DNA of 64,000 bases from Bacteroidales bacterium (GTDB taxonomy: Bacteria; Bacteroidota; Bacteroidia; Bacteroidales; JAADGE01): NCBI GenBank assembly GCA_021108035.1, contig JAIORQ010000016.1, positions 42,434 through 106,433 on the forward strand, given 5' to 3'. Below, piece after piece: positions 1 through 9,359 of this stretch. How positions within the stretch are numbered: the first letter of the stretch is position 1; every line of letters begins with the position of its first letter. A program made the position numbers and the translations under genes. The notes below the pieces were generated by a model. It ran no database searches, was not told where the DNA came from, and saw nothing but the letters and a program-made list of their open reading frames with translations.

Positions 1-1
1 C

Positions 2-637
2 CAAGAAGCATTCTTCAAAGACGGCAACAACCTCAAAAAAGTACTTTCGGAAGAAATGTACTCATCACTTTCATCTGAATTTAAAGGCCTTGGTGTAGAT
101 ATTGAGAAGTTAAACAACTTTAAACCTTGGTTTGTAACAATGAACTTAGGAGCACTTAGGTCAAGTAAAATTGATGTAAAACCGGGAGCAGGTATTGATG
201 TTCATTTTCTGAATTCAGCAAATGAAAGAGATATGAAAATACTTGAATTAGAATCTGTTGCATTACAATTGGAGTTGCATTCATCTCAATCTATAAATAG
301 TCAAATAGATAATTTGCAATATCTGCTTGAAGAAAGTAATCAAAACGAGCAATATCTAAAAATGCTGGAGGCGTGGAAAATAGGTAATGAAAATGAGCTT
401 AACAATTTATCAAGGATAGAAATGAAAGAAGCAGGAAAAAAGTTTACAGGTGTGAAAGAACAATATGAAAAAATGTTTATAGAAAGAGATGAGGCTATGC
501 TGGATAAGATAACATCATATTTGAATGATGATACCGGAAAAACATATTTCATTATTGTAGGGATTTTTCATTTAGTGGGTGAAGACGGGCTTATTAAAAT
601 GTTAGAAGCAAAAGGATATAAAACGAAACAACTGTAA
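2..637 (+). CDS. TraB/GumN family protein, 5'-truncated by window edge
   Basis: The reading frame is open from base 2, so the gene starts upstream of the window. An ATG at 56 exists but lies inside a segment that is conserved in the family (it reads DGNNLKKVLSEEMY), so it is not the start. The C-terminus has the family hallmark: a hydrophobic strand, then a GxFHLVGEDG-like motif, then a leucine-rich helix and a short KGY tail. The family (TraB/PrgY/GumN, related to the Tiki fold) is predicted to have metalloprotease-like activity, but its bacterial role is poorly known. Bacteroidota members are usually secreted or lipoproteins; the N-terminus that would show this is missing here. Family call is firm, function is not. 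Confidence 0.8.
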   Translation, partial: QEAFFKDGNNLKKVLSEEMYSSLSSEFKGLGVDIEKLNNFKPWFVTMNLGALRSSKIDVKPGAGIDVHFLNSANERDMKILELESVALQLELHSSQSINSQIDNLQYLLEESNQNEQYLKMLEAWKIGNENELNNLSRIEMKEAGKKFTGVKEQYEKMFIERDEAMLDKITSYLNDDTGKTYFIIVGIFHLVGEDGLIKMLEAKGYKTKQL

Positions 638-840
638 CAAGTATAAAAGTACAGGTTATTTCGAAACAGTTCCTGTGTAAAAATCATTCTTTATGTTTAG
701 TTGTTGCAATGAAAACATACATTTTGTCTACATACTGCAATCTTTTTTATACAAACGTTACTTATTATACAATAACAGGATTATAATCTTAATTGCTTTG
801 AGTATGTATCATATAAAATGTTTTTTTTAATGATTTAATA

Positions 841-848
841 TATATTTG
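841..848 (+). promoter_or_regulatory. Candidate Bacteroidota -7 element
   Basis: TATATTTG fits the TAnnTTTG -7 consensus exactly and lies about 145 bp before the C10 peptidase start. A good -33 TTTG at the right spacing is not present (only a T-run), so this is a moderate candidate. The 638-991 gap otherwise holds only a possible tiny ORF. Confidence 0.35.
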
Positions 849-878
849 AACAATCTTAATTCAATAAAAAATAACATT

Positions 879-941
879 ATGATTATAATAATAGTAATTC
901 TTATTATATTTAGTGCCATAACATCATTTATTTTACAATAA
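879..941 (+). CDS. Possible 20-residue hydrophobic peptide
   Basis: ATG to TAA encodes 20 residues, almost all Ile, Val, Leu, Phe, Ala, Ser and Thr, the composition of a single membrane helix. It starts about 30 bp after a TAnnTTTG element and ends 50 bp before the peptidase start, so it would be on the same transcript. Such short AT-rich frames also arise by chance. It could be a leader peptide, a small membrane protein or nothing. Confidence 0.2.
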   Translation: MIIIIVILIIFSAITSFILQ

Positions 942-991
942 AGATGCTGTTTTCTGAAATTATTCAATTAATAAATAAAAAATTAATTATC

Positions 992-2998
992 ATGAAACCC
1001 AATCACATTATTTTATTATTTGTTTTATCTCTTTTTATTACAAAATTTGCAGAAGCAAAACCTATAACAAAAGAGCAAGCATATAAGATTGCTTACAATA
1101 AATTAACTTATCTGGAAAAAAGCAATTTTAATATTGAAAATATTGAAAATTGCAAAAGCAAAGGCAAAATATTATTTTATATCGTAAATCTAAAACCTCA
1201 TGGTTTTATAATAGTTTCGGGCGATACTGAATTGCATCCGGTCTATTCATATTCATTTACAAATAATTTTAAATTCTCTGATACCGAAATAAATCCTCTT
1301 AATAATTTTTTAGAAAAGAATATGTCTTTTCATTTTGAAAATATTTCGGAGAAATCAAATAAAGTAAATCAAGATATTTTGTCAGAATGGGAGTATTATT
1401 TATCAGAAGATTTTAATTCAAACAGGAATAAAAGTTTTATACAATGGCCTCCGGCAGGAACAACATCAACCGGCGGTTGGTTAGAAACCAATTGGCATCA
1501 AAATGCACCTTACAATCAATTTTGTCCTCTTGACTTAGATGACGGAGGCAGAAGTGTAACCGGCTGCCCTTCTACAGCTTTGGCCATGATAATAGATTAT
1601 TATCAAACTGTAAACGGGACTACTTTTACAGATGCTGATGATTACTATCATAATTATTCCGGTAATCAATTCACAATTGATGACGATTATGTTGAATATG
1701 ATTTTTTGAATTTTCCGGAAATAAATACATTTCTAAGTTCAATTTCTGCAAAATATGCTGCCCAAGAAGTTATTACTGATGAAGAAGCTGCTGCCTTAAC
1801 TTTTGCTTGTGGTGTTGCAGCTACGCAAGTATATTCTGCAGCAGGCTCCGGAACTTTTGGTGTAAATCAAGCTTTTAATGCTTATCAAAAATTCAGTTTT
1901 ACAGATGCCGAACTTATGGATGAAACAAATCCTGATGTTTATACAATTTTATCTGAAAATATGATTGACGGCAGGCCTGCCCATCTCGCTGTTACAGACC
2001 CGCCCCCGATTACAATGGGACATAATGTTGTTGTTGACGGTTATAACACTGATAATTTTTTTCATTTGAATTTTGGTTGGGGCGGTCCATATAACAATTG
2101 GTATCTTATTCCTGAAGGTATTCCTTATGGTTTAACAGAATTAGAAGGTGTTATTCTAAATATTGATAATCCGCAAATTAATGATGAAGCTGAATTTTAT
2201 CATTTTTCTTTTGATGAGCAAACTTCTCCGGCAACAATTGAAACAGATAATATTAGCATTGAAGTTGCTTACGAAACAGATTTAACCAATCTTATACCTA
2301 CATTTCAGATTTCAAGAGGAGCAAGTGCTGAAATTGACGGCTCGGAAATCATTAGTGATGAAACAGTAATTGACTTTTCGAGTAGTCCTGTTACTATTTT
2401 GGTAATTGCCGAAAACGGAATCGATACAAAAGAATGGACTGTTAATGTTACGGAAGCACTTCCAAATACTGAAACAGAAATAATAACTTTCGAGTTTGGA
2501 GAACAAACTTCTCCGGCAACTATCAACACCGGAACAATAGATATTGAAGTTGAAACCGGGACCGACCTTAGTTCGCTTATTCCTGTTTTTACCTTATCTT
2601 ATGGTGCAACTGCTGAAGTTGATGAAGTAGAAGTTATAAGTGGTGTTTCTGAAATTGATTTTTCTGAAGGCTTCAAAATATTTGTTATAACAGCAGAAAA
2701 TGAAATAACAACTCAAAATTGGACTGTTAGTGTTTATTTAGAAACAGGAATATCAAATATATCCGATAATATCAAATTATTTCCAAATCCATGTAAAGAT
2801 ATAATTAACATTTATTCTGAAAATTTGAAACTAACAGAAATTTTCAGCTCTGCCGGAAGACTAATTGAGAGTATTGATATGTTTAATAATCAAATTTCAA
2901 TAAATTTGAAAAACAAATGTTATTCATCCGGCTTATACTTTTTTAAATTTTCTGATAATGAAGGAAATTATTTATATAAAAAAGTAATTCTTAAATAA
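992..2998 (+). CDS. C10 family (streptopain-like) cysteine peptidase with T9SS sorting domain
   Basis: A secreted cysteine protease. The ATG at 992 is preferred to an in-frame ATG at 944 because it is directly followed by a good signal peptide ending in AEA. Domains in order: signal peptide (1-22); Spi-like inhibitory prodomain (about 25-130); C10 catalytic domain with nucleophile Cys192 in GCPSTALAM and catalytic His344 in GHNVVVDGY, followed by the FGWGG motif; two tandem DUF5018-like beta domains of about 85 residues that resemble each other (each has the EQTSPATI segment and ends in WTV); and a C-terminal type A sorting domain (LFPNPCKD to YKKVILK). The sorting domain implies export through the type 9 system and release or surface anchoring. 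Both catalytic residues are present, so it is probably active after prodomain removal. Confidence 0.88.
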   Translation: MKPNHIILLFVLSLFITKFAEAKPITKEQAYKIAYNKLTYLEKSNFNIENIENCKSKGKILFYIVNLKPHGFIIVSGDTELHPVYSYSFTNNFKFSDTEINPLNNFLEKNMSFHFENISEKSNKVNQDILSEWEYYLSEDFNSNRNKSFIQWPPAGTTSTGGWLETNWHQNAPYNQFCPLDLDDGGRSVTGCPSTALAMIIDYYQTVNGTTFTDADDYYHNYSGNQFTIDDDYVEYDFLNFPEINTFLSSISAKYAAQEVITDEEAAALTFACGVAATQVYSAAGSGTFGVNQAFNAYQKFSFTDAELMDETNPDVYTILSENMIDGRPAHLAVTDPPPITMGHNVVVDGYNTDNFFHLNFGWGGPYNNWYLIPEGIPYGLTELEGVILNIDNPQINDEAEFYHFSFDEQTSPATIETDNISIEVAYETDLTNLIPTFQISRGASAEIDGSEIISDETVIDFSSSPVTILVIAENGIDTKEWTVNVTEALPNTETEIITFEFGEQTSPATINTGTIDIEVETGTDLSSLIPVFTLSYGATAEVDEVEVISGVSEIDFSEGFKIFVITAENEITTQNWTVSVYLETGISNISDNIKLFPNPCKDIINIYSENLKLTEIFSSAGRLIESIDMFNNQISINLKNKCYSSGLYFFKFSDNEGNYLYKKVILK

Positions 2999-3019
2999 TA
3001 CAAAGAATATTAATTGCTT

Positions 3020-3151
3020 AAATCCGCAAGTTAATTCTGTATTTGTTAATAATAAGACTGTCAGTCAGAGTGCGACTTCACTTAAATACAATAATATCAC
3101 AACAATTAACACACTGCAAATCAACATAGTCGCACCCCGACTTGCGGATTT
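3020..3151. repeat. Intergenic inverted repeat, asymmetrically expanded
   Basis: AAATCCGCAAGT at 3020-3031 has its exact reverse complement at 3140-3151, and GTGCGACT at 3070-3077 has its exact complement at 3128-3135. The right-hand arm has the two blocks 4 bases apart, the left-hand arm has them 38 bases apart, as if one arm gained an insertion. The rest of the 2999-3341 gap shows no coding signal. Confidence 0.5.
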
Positions 3152-3341
3152 TAGGATTTGTAATAAAATAACCTATACATTTAAACATGTTCTTTTTCAT
3201 TTTTAAGTCTTCAAAAAAAGCTCAAATATTCCCGTTATTCTCACTTTTTTTGAATTGTAAAAACAAAAAATAACTGCGTTTAAATGCACACTTTATTTCA
3301 TTACAGATCCTTAGGTAATTACTTAACTATAATTTAAACAG

Positions 3342-4562
3342 ATGAAAAAGTCAATTATTTATTTTACAATTATCCCTTTACTACTTTCAGGATGCATGTT
3401 GGTCAAAGTAAATAAAATGTTTAAGGGCGGTACAGTTACAAATTTTACCGAACCTGTGATAATTCCTTTTAAAACGGCAGGACATACCATCATCGTTAAA
3501 GTAAAATTCAACAATTCCGACATTGAATATCCTCTTATCTTTGATACCGGTGCAATGACAATAATTGATGATTCTGTTTCCCGGATAATAGGTATAAAAA
3601 AAGAAAACAAACTGCCTTCTCCCGATAAAAACAAAGATGTATATATCGGAAAGCTGAAATCCGCAGAAATAGATAATCTGAAAATTGAGGACATGTATAT
3701 TTCAATGATTGATTTTCAGAAAACTTTTGGCGGCCTTGACGAAATTGCAGTCGGATTGCTTGGTTCAAACTTTTTCAGATCTTTTATAGTTACAATTGAT
3801 TATGCAAAAGAGGAACTCACATTATCGCAAAACACACAAGAATTCAACAATTTAACAGGGGTTAATAAAATGAATTTTAAAAACAATAAAATGGGAGGAA
3901 CTCCTATGATTGAGTGTGAATTTTCAGGTAACAATTTGGTAAAAAAATATGCAATATTCGATATTGGTTCTCCTCACTCGTTTGTGCTTCCGGTTTCGAT
4001 GTTAAAAGAGTTGTATCAAATTGATGCTCCGGACATTATTAAATCTAATGGTGTTTTTATGGAATGGCCCTTTTGGAAAACAGAGAATAACTATATTGCC
4101 CGGCTGAAAAAAATTAAAATCGGTGAAGTTGAGATTTTTAATGTGCCTGTTTTTTTTGCTGAAACAGGAGGTAATATTCTTATCGGAAAAGAGTTCATTG
4201 CAGAGTTTATTTCAAAAATAAATTATATTCAAAATGAAATTATTATAATACCGAGTAAAGAGAAAATTCATTATAATCACAACATTTTTTCATGCGGCCT
4301 TTATCTCAAAAAAAACAATGATAATATTGTTATTGAAGCAATATTAGAAAACACACCGGCAGATAAATACAGTCTCCGGCCCGGAGATGAGATATTGGAA
4401 TTTAATTCAAAAAAGTCGAATGAAATCTCAATAAATGAAATAAGGAATCAATTAAATGATGACAATGTAAAGAATATTAATCTTCTTATAATTAATAAAA
4501 ACAATATGAAAAGAGAAGTTATATTAGAAAAAGAATTTTTATTTCCTGAATCAAGTAATTGA
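3342..4562 (+). CDS. Retropepsin-like aspartic protease lipoprotein with C-terminal PDZ domain
   Basis: A 406-residue protein with a lipoprotein signal peptide ending in LLSGC (Cys about 18), so it is probably anchored to an envelope membrane. It has two pepsin-type lobes: the first carries the catalytic FDTGA motif (about residue 67) followed by a hydrophobic strand, and the second has the related FDIGS motif (about residue 207) in which Thr is replaced by Ile. This is the usual layout of the Bacteroidota aspartyl protease family. A PDZ-like domain (about 325-395, with the RPGDEILEFN signature) follows. It is a paralogue of the broken gene at 6878. A peptidase role is inferred from the motif; the substrate is unknown. 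Confidence 0.8.
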   Translation: MKKSIIYFTIIPLLLSGCMLVKVNKMFKGGTVTNFTEPVIIPFKTAGHTIIVKVKFNNSDIEYPLIFDTGAMTIIDDSVSRIIGIKKENKLPSPDKNKDVYIGKLKSAEIDNLKIEDMYISMIDFQKTFGGLDEIAVGLLGSNFFRSFIVTIDYAKEELTLSQNTQEFNNLTGVNKMNFKNNKMGGTPMIECEFSGNNLVKKYAIFDIGSPHSFVLPVSMLKELYQIDAPDIIKSNGVFMEWPFWKTENNYIARLKKIKIGEVEIFNVPVFFAETGGNILIGKEFIAEFISKINYIQNEIIIIPSKEKIHYNHNIFSCGLYLKKNNDNIVIEAILENTPADKYSLRPGDEILEFNSKKSNEISINEIRNQLNDDNVKNINLLIINKNNMKREVILEKEFLFPESSN

Positions 4563-4576
4563 AAAGGTTTGCTATA

Positions 4577-4765
4577 ATGATATTTAAGCGAAAAAAAAAA
4601 AATTCAAAAATCGGGCAATAATTTCTTTATAACAGACTAAGGACTATCCCAACAGATTCAATAGAAATTGACAAACATGAAAAATTAATCGAAGAATTTA
4701 CTAATAATCCTGATTTTAGAGTGGCTGTTCAAAATCAATTATCAAAATTGAATGATACTGTATGA
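4577..4765 (+). pseudogene. Degraded short coding remnant
   Basis: From an ATG at 4577 the frame runs 62 codons to TGA at 4763 but is broken by an in-frame TAA at codon 15 (4619). The part after the stop has ordinary coding composition (for example a segment NNPDFRVAVQNQLSKLND). The family is not recognised. It may be a decayed small gene or an alternate short gene starting inside. Confidence 0.25.
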
Positions 4766-4821
4766 AGTGTTAGGAAAGCTTGATTGTCATTTATTACTTT
4801 AACAATTAAAAATATAAATAT

Positions 4822-5592
4822 ATGATAGAAATAAAAAATATTAAAAAACAGTATAATCTCAGCAAAAAGCAAAAAAAAGAACTTTTAACAGACAGCGATT
4901 CTATAAAGGCTGTTGATAATGTATGTTTTATATGTAAACCGGGACGAGTATTTTCATTATTAGGACCTAACGGTGCCGGAAAAACAACTTTATTACGTAT
5001 GATTGCCACAATTTTAAAACCGACTTCCGGAAATATTCTCGTTACCGGACTTGATACAATTGATGATTCAAAAGAAGTAAGAAAAAAAATAGGTTTTCTT
5101 ACCGGTTCTACAAATTTATACGACAGGCTTACACCCGGCGAAATTGTAAAATATTTTGCAGATTTACACGGAATAGAAAAAAAGGAATTTGCAAGCCGAA
5201 AAGAAGAATTATTTTCTCGTCTGGGAATTAATGAATTTAACAAGAAACGAATAGGACAGCTTTCAACCGGAATGAAACAAAAAGTTTCAATTGCCAGAAC
5301 CATGATTCATAATCCGGAAGTAGTTATTTTTGATGAGCCTACATCCGGTTTAGATGTGATTACGGCAGACAGTATTATAGAATTAATTCGCGGCCTTAGA
5401 GAACAAAATAAAACTGTAATTTTTTCATCTCACATAATGAGCGAAGTAGATCTTTTATGCGATGATTTAGCAATTATCTCAAAAGGGAAGCTTATTTATA
5501 ATGATACTATGGATGCTTTCAGAAAAGAAACAGAGGGTGAATCTTTAACTTCCGCATTTATAAAAACAGTAAAAAAACAATACCTCAATTAA
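4822..5592 (+). CDS. ABC transporter ATP-binding protein, NatA-like
   Basis: A 256-residue ABC ATPase. The Walker A GPNGAGKTT, signature LSTGMKQKV, Walker B VVIFDEPTSGLD and H-loop SSHIMSE are all intact. It resembles NatA of the sodium efflux exporter NatAB and other ABC-2 exporters. The stop is 6 bp before the permease gene at 5599, so the two form an operon and one exporter. The insertion of about 15 residues before the Walker A (KKQKKELLTDSDSIKAV) is typical of NatA-type subunits. The transported substrate cannot be read from the sequence. Confidence 0.88.
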   Translation: MIEIKNIKKQYNLSKKQKKELLTDSDSIKAVDNVCFICKPGRVFSLLGPNGAGKTTLLRMIATILKPTSGNILVTGLDTIDDSKEVRKKIGFLTGSTNLYDRLTPGEIVKYFADLHGIEKKEFASRKEELFSRLGINEFNKKRIGQLSTGMKQKVSIARTMIHNPEVVIFDEPTSGLDVITADSIIELIRGLREQNKTVIFSSHIMSEVDLLCDDLAIISKGKLIYNDTMDAFRKETEGESLTSAFIKTVKKQYLN

Positions 5593-5598
5593 ATTATT

Positions 5599-6774
5599 AT
5601 GATAACAATATTTACAGTTATACGAAAAGAATTTTTGGATTTATTCAGAGATAAACGAACACTTATTTCCGCTATTTTAGTGCCCGCAATTGCTTTTCCG
5701 ATTATTATTATCGGTATTGTAAAACTTCAAGTAAATCTTTTAGAAAAGGAAAAGGCTAAGCAGCTTAAAATAACATTAATAAATGCTCCCGGTACTTTTG
5801 AAGAAGATATATTTGCAGGAGAAAATGTAAAAATCTTTGATTTATCTTTGGAAACCGCCAAACAAAAAATTATTAACGACAGTTTAGATGCGGTTCTCAC
5901 TTTTCAAAATGATTTTTCGTCACAAATAAGCCAACTGAAATCAGGAGAAATAAACCTTTATTATAAATCCACAAACAACACCGGTTATAAAAGAATTACT
6001 AAATATTTAGAATATTATAAAACAAAAATTCTTAATGCCCGATTAAAAAAAATGTCAATTTCTAACGAAATAATTGAACCTTTAAAAATTTCGGAAATTG
6101 ATATAGCTCCCCCAAAAGAACAAATAGGAGAATTACTCGGCGGTATTTTACCTTATATGTTTATTATTTTTGCATTTATGGGCTGCATGGTTCCGGCATT
6201 TAGTTTGATTACCGGCGAAAAAGAATCCGGCACAATGGAAACATTGCTGACTGTACCGGCTTCACGTACCAAAATATTATTTGCTAAGATGATAACAATT
6301 GCATTGTTCGGACTCACGGCAGCTTTTGTTTCTATTTTAGGAATGGTGGCGGCAATGAAATTCTTGCCGAATATTCAGGGTGATCTTTTATCAGTAATCC
6401 GGGATTTAGTAAATCCAAAATTTATTTTAATGCTTATAGTGATGTTAATCCCGCTCAGTTTCTTTTTCGGCGGATTACTTTCGGCAATTGTCGTAAGAGC
6501 TAACAGCTACAAAGAAGCACAAAGTTATGTCAGTCCGTTAATGATTGTTATTATAATACCTGCTATGATTGCCCTAATGCCCGGGGTAAATCTGAATTGG
6601 AATACAGTTTGGATTCCGATTTTGAATATATCATTAGCAACAAAGGAAATTATTTCAGAAACTATTTCCTTACCCATGTATTTTACAATAATTTTTTCTT
6701 TAATACTTATTGCTGTTATTGCTCTTTATGCAAGCTTAAAACAATTTACAAAAGAGGGTATGGTTCTGAAATAA
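5599..6774 (+). CDS. ABC-2 type transporter permease, NatB-like
   Basis: A 391-residue integral membrane protein with one N-terminal membrane segment (about 20-45), a long extracytoplasmic domain (about 45-180) and five or more C-terminal membrane segments (about 190-385). The motif GEKESGTMETLLTVP after the second membrane segment is the diagnostic ABC-2 permease signature. It partners the ATPase encoded immediately upstream. Together they form a NatAB-like exporter of ions, a peptide or a drug; specificity is unknown. Confidence 0.87.
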   Translation: MITIFTVIRKEFLDLFRDKRTLISAILVPAIAFPIIIIGIVKLQVNLLEKEKAKQLKITLINAPGTFEEDIFAGENVKIFDLSLETAKQKIINDSLDAVLTFQNDFSSQISQLKSGEINLYYKSTNNTGYKRITKYLEYYKTKILNARLKKMSISNEIIEPLKISEIDIAPPKEQIGELLGGILPYMFIIFAFMGCMVPAFSLITGEKESGTMETLLTVPASRTKILFAKMITIALFGLTAAFVSILGMVAAMKFLPNIQGDLLSVIRDLVNPKFILMLIVMLIPLSFFFGGLLSAIVVRANSYKEAQSYVSPLMIVIIIPAMIALMPGVNLNWNTVWIPILNISLATKEIISETISLPMYFTIIFSLILIAVIALYASLKQFTKEGMVLK

Positions 6775-6877
6775 AAAAAACTTTGATTATATATCAATGA
6801 ACTTATTTCGTATTGTTTTTTATTAAATACAATGCATTTCATTGTTAATTAGCTTATTAGCATAAATATTATTGATT

Positions 6878-8095
6878 ATGAAAAATATCAAATTACTATT
6901 TATACTGTTTAGTTTAATTTTATTGAGTAGCTGTAGTGTTATAAAAACAATTTCTCTGTTAAAATCCGGTAGCATTGATAATACAAATTTTTCAGAAACA
7001 ATTAATTATGAAAACCGTGCAGGTTTAATTATTATAAAAGCAGAAATTAACGGGAATATATATGATTTTATTTTCGATACCGGAGCTCCGTGTGCTATTT
7101 CAATTGAGTTAGCAGAAAAATTAGCTTTAAAACCGGAGGTATATGTAAATTCATCTGATTCAAAAGGGAACAAAGAAAAAACAGGATTTGTCGAGATTAA
7201 TAAAATTAAAATAGCCGGTACTAATTTTACCAATATAGGAGCAGCAATTATTGATTTTAATAAAACCCAAGAAATACAATGCATTGGAGTTGACGGAATA
7301 ATTGGTGCAAATTTGATGAAAAATGCTAAATGGAAAATAAATTATCAAGAAAACACAATTCAGTTTACAGATAATCTCGATAATTTAAATATAACAGATT
7401 CTTCATCTCCAATTAATTTCACTTCTTCAGTTACGGGCACACCATTGCTAAATGTTACGTTACCTTATGATATTCAAGTTAAAAAAGTAAAATTTGATTC
7501 CGGATTTATGGGTGGTTTAAGTCTTTCTGCTAAAGTCTATAAAAAATTAATCGAAAATGAAAACCTAAAAATCATTAAAGGATATGGTGCAAGTTCAACA
7601 GGAGCTTACGGAACAAATGTTGATACATCGTTTTTTTTGAAATTAGTAAAAATAAAAGTAGAAAATTTATATATATCAAATATTATTACAGAATTCACAA
7701 ATGATAATATTTCAATTATTGGTAATGAAATTTTTTAAAATTTTAATGTTAGTTTCGATTGGGAGAATAATATAATCTATTTAGAACAGGTAAAACAAAT
7801 AGATCTAAATAAGTTGAATACTTTTGGGTTTAAACCTATAATGAAAGATGAAAAATTGCTGGTAGGTTTTATTTATAAGAACTCTCCTGCTTCAAAAAGT
7901 AAAATTAATGTAGGAGATCAAATTATTTCAATTAACGGAATTGATTATACAAATATTTCTAAACAGCAATATTGCGATATCTTAACAAATAATGTACAGT
8001 GGAAAAAAGATAAAGTTATTGAGATAAAATGGAGGAACATAGAAGGTGTTTTTAAAACCCATAATTTTAATAATGTTGATTTATTTATATATTAA
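6878..8095 (+). pseudogene. Retropepsin-PDZ lipoprotein interrupted by one in-frame TAA
   Basis: A paralogue of the gene at 3342, on the far side of the ABC exporter. The first part (6878-7738) encodes a lipoprotein signal peptide (LLSSC), the catalytic FDTGA motif and the second lobe, and stops after GNEIF. Reading straight on in the same frame from 7739 gives NFNVSFDWENNIIYLE, the expected continuation of that lobe, and then a complete PDZ-like domain to TAA at 8093. So one codon (7736-7738), probably once AAA for Lys, has become TAA. The preferred start is ATG 6878, six bases after a weaker TTG. Possible explanations are a recent pseudogene, a sequencing error in the TTTTTTAAAA run, or a shortened protein without its PDZ domain. 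Confidence 0.7.
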
Positions 8096-8178
8096 ATGTT
8101 AATAGTAATTTTTGGACAATTTTTCAATGTCAGCATTAATTAGCCTAATGACTCGGTTCAATTGATTCTTTACTGTTT

Positions 8179-8481
8179 TCAGGTTGTAAAATTCAACATT
8201 TTCATATTTTTTGGTTTTTCTCTGTCCTTACGAATACTTTCAATCATACCGAATCCTTTATCCGTTCTTATCTTTTCTTTTGCATGTCCTGTAAGGAAGT
8301 GTGCGAAATAGGCTTTGTTGGTATTATTATACGGAAGGATTAATTTTGCTTGTTCCAAATAGTCAAATAATAGAGCTGTTTGACGAATGTCCAAAGCATC
8401 AATTTTCATATTAACCTTTTTATCGGTAAGTTTAACAGAATCAGACAAAGTAATTGTACTGAAATCAAGTTCAAAGAACAC
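8179..8481 (-). CDS. Hypothetical protein, 100 residues, GTG start
   Basis: It reads from GTG at 8481 with an in-frame stop 9 bp upstream, and an AAGGAG-like sequence just before the start. The protein is mostly helical and has a segment (HFLTGHAKEKIRTDKGFGMIES) that looks like a helix-turn-helix. I do not recognise the family with certainty; similar small proteins tend to accompany mobile elements in this phylum. It may be the tail of a decayed longer gene. Confidence 0.4.
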   Translation of the reverse strand: MFFELDFSTITLSDSVKLTDKKVNMKIDALDIRQTALLFDYLEQAKLILPYNNTNKAYFAHFLTGHAKEKIRTDKGFGMIESIRKDREKPKNMKMLNFTT

Positions 8482-8687
8482 CGGATTTTACTCCTTCTTT
8501 ATTACAATTTGTAAAAATAAACATGTTATTTTCTTACATGATTATACAGATACTGAATTTTGTTCAGAAAAAAATATAAAAATAAAGCATCCCGATATTG
8601 GAACGCTGTATTTTAAAAATCATTTGAAATGGGCACCGGATTGTTGAACAAGGCATAATTTAAACTCATAACTTTTGATTTATCAAA
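8482..8687. other. Gap with a weak plus-strand coding trace
   Basis: The plus frame ending at TGA 8645 reads through Lys- and His-rich protein-like sequence (ending KWAPDC) but has no convincing start and overlaps the minus-strand gene. It may be the tail of a decayed gene. Nothing else is seen here or in 8096-8178. Confidence 0.2.
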
Positions 8688-9359
8688 CTAAAAACTTTCA
8701 CCGTTTGCTAAATTAATCACACCTTCTCCTTCATAATAGTAAATCCTTAATCGTGCAATATCTCTCATAAAATCAATTCTTCCCACTTCTACGCGAATGA
8801 TTTTTAATCCGGTTCTTTCTTCTAAATCCGCAATAAGCTCCTGACGTTTTTCGGGTTTTATCAGGTCAATTTTTTCATAAATTACTCTTTTTCGAGAAAC
8901 ATGACGAAGTCTTGTAGCTTTTTCTAATGTATAAGTAATCAATATTATAAAAAAGTTTGTAAGAAGAATTTCGGTATAACTGATTTTTTTGTTTGCAAGT
9001 GCATTAACAACAGAAATTCCGATAACCAAAAAAAGATATGTCATTTCTTTTATCGGAATTTGAGAAGTTCTGTATCTTATAATTCCGAAAATAGCAAATA
9101 ATCCGAGTGCTAAACCTAATTCAAGTTTAACATTATCAAGCATAAAACAAATTAAAAACACTACGGAACTGACTATGAAATAAGTAAACAAATAGTCTTT
9201 TCGTTTTGCAGACGGATAATATATTAATCTTATCAAAATTATAATTACGGTAAAATTAAACAAAAACCGAATAATTAGTTTAATAAAATCTTCTTTATCG
9301 AATAAATCTAAACCGAATATTGTTTCACCGGAGAATATGTTCAAAATTATTGTTTCCAT
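8688..9359 (-). CDS. DUF4956 domain-containing membrane protein
   Basis: A 223-residue protein. It has four to five membrane helices in the first 150 residues (the first at about 28-47, then pairs around 57-75, 80-100 and 110-145) and a soluble C-terminal domain (about 160-220, including RTGLKIIRVEVGRIDFMRD). The RYRTSQIPIKEMTYLFLVIG core is characteristic of DUF4956. Its start overlaps the 3' end of the VTC-domain gene by 35 bp, so the two are translationally coupled. The family is commonly found next to or fused with VTC polyphosphate polymerase domains; the biochemical role of DUF4956 itself is unknown. Confidence 0.85.
   Translation of the reverse strand: METIILNIFSGETIFGLDLFDKEDFIKLIIRFLFNFTVIIILIRLIYYPSAKRKDYLFTYFIVSSVVFLICFMLDNVKLELGLALGLFAIFGIIRYRTSQIPIKEMTYLFLVIGISVVNALANKKISYTEILLTNFFIILITYTLEKATRLRHVSRKRVIYEKIDLIKPEKRQELIADLEERTGLKIIRVEVGRIDFMRDIARLRIYYYEGEGVINLANGESF

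Noticed and set aside
4806..5303. 165-codon minus-strand ORF
   Set aside because: It lies antisense over the well-conserved ABC ATPase gene and has shadow-type composition.
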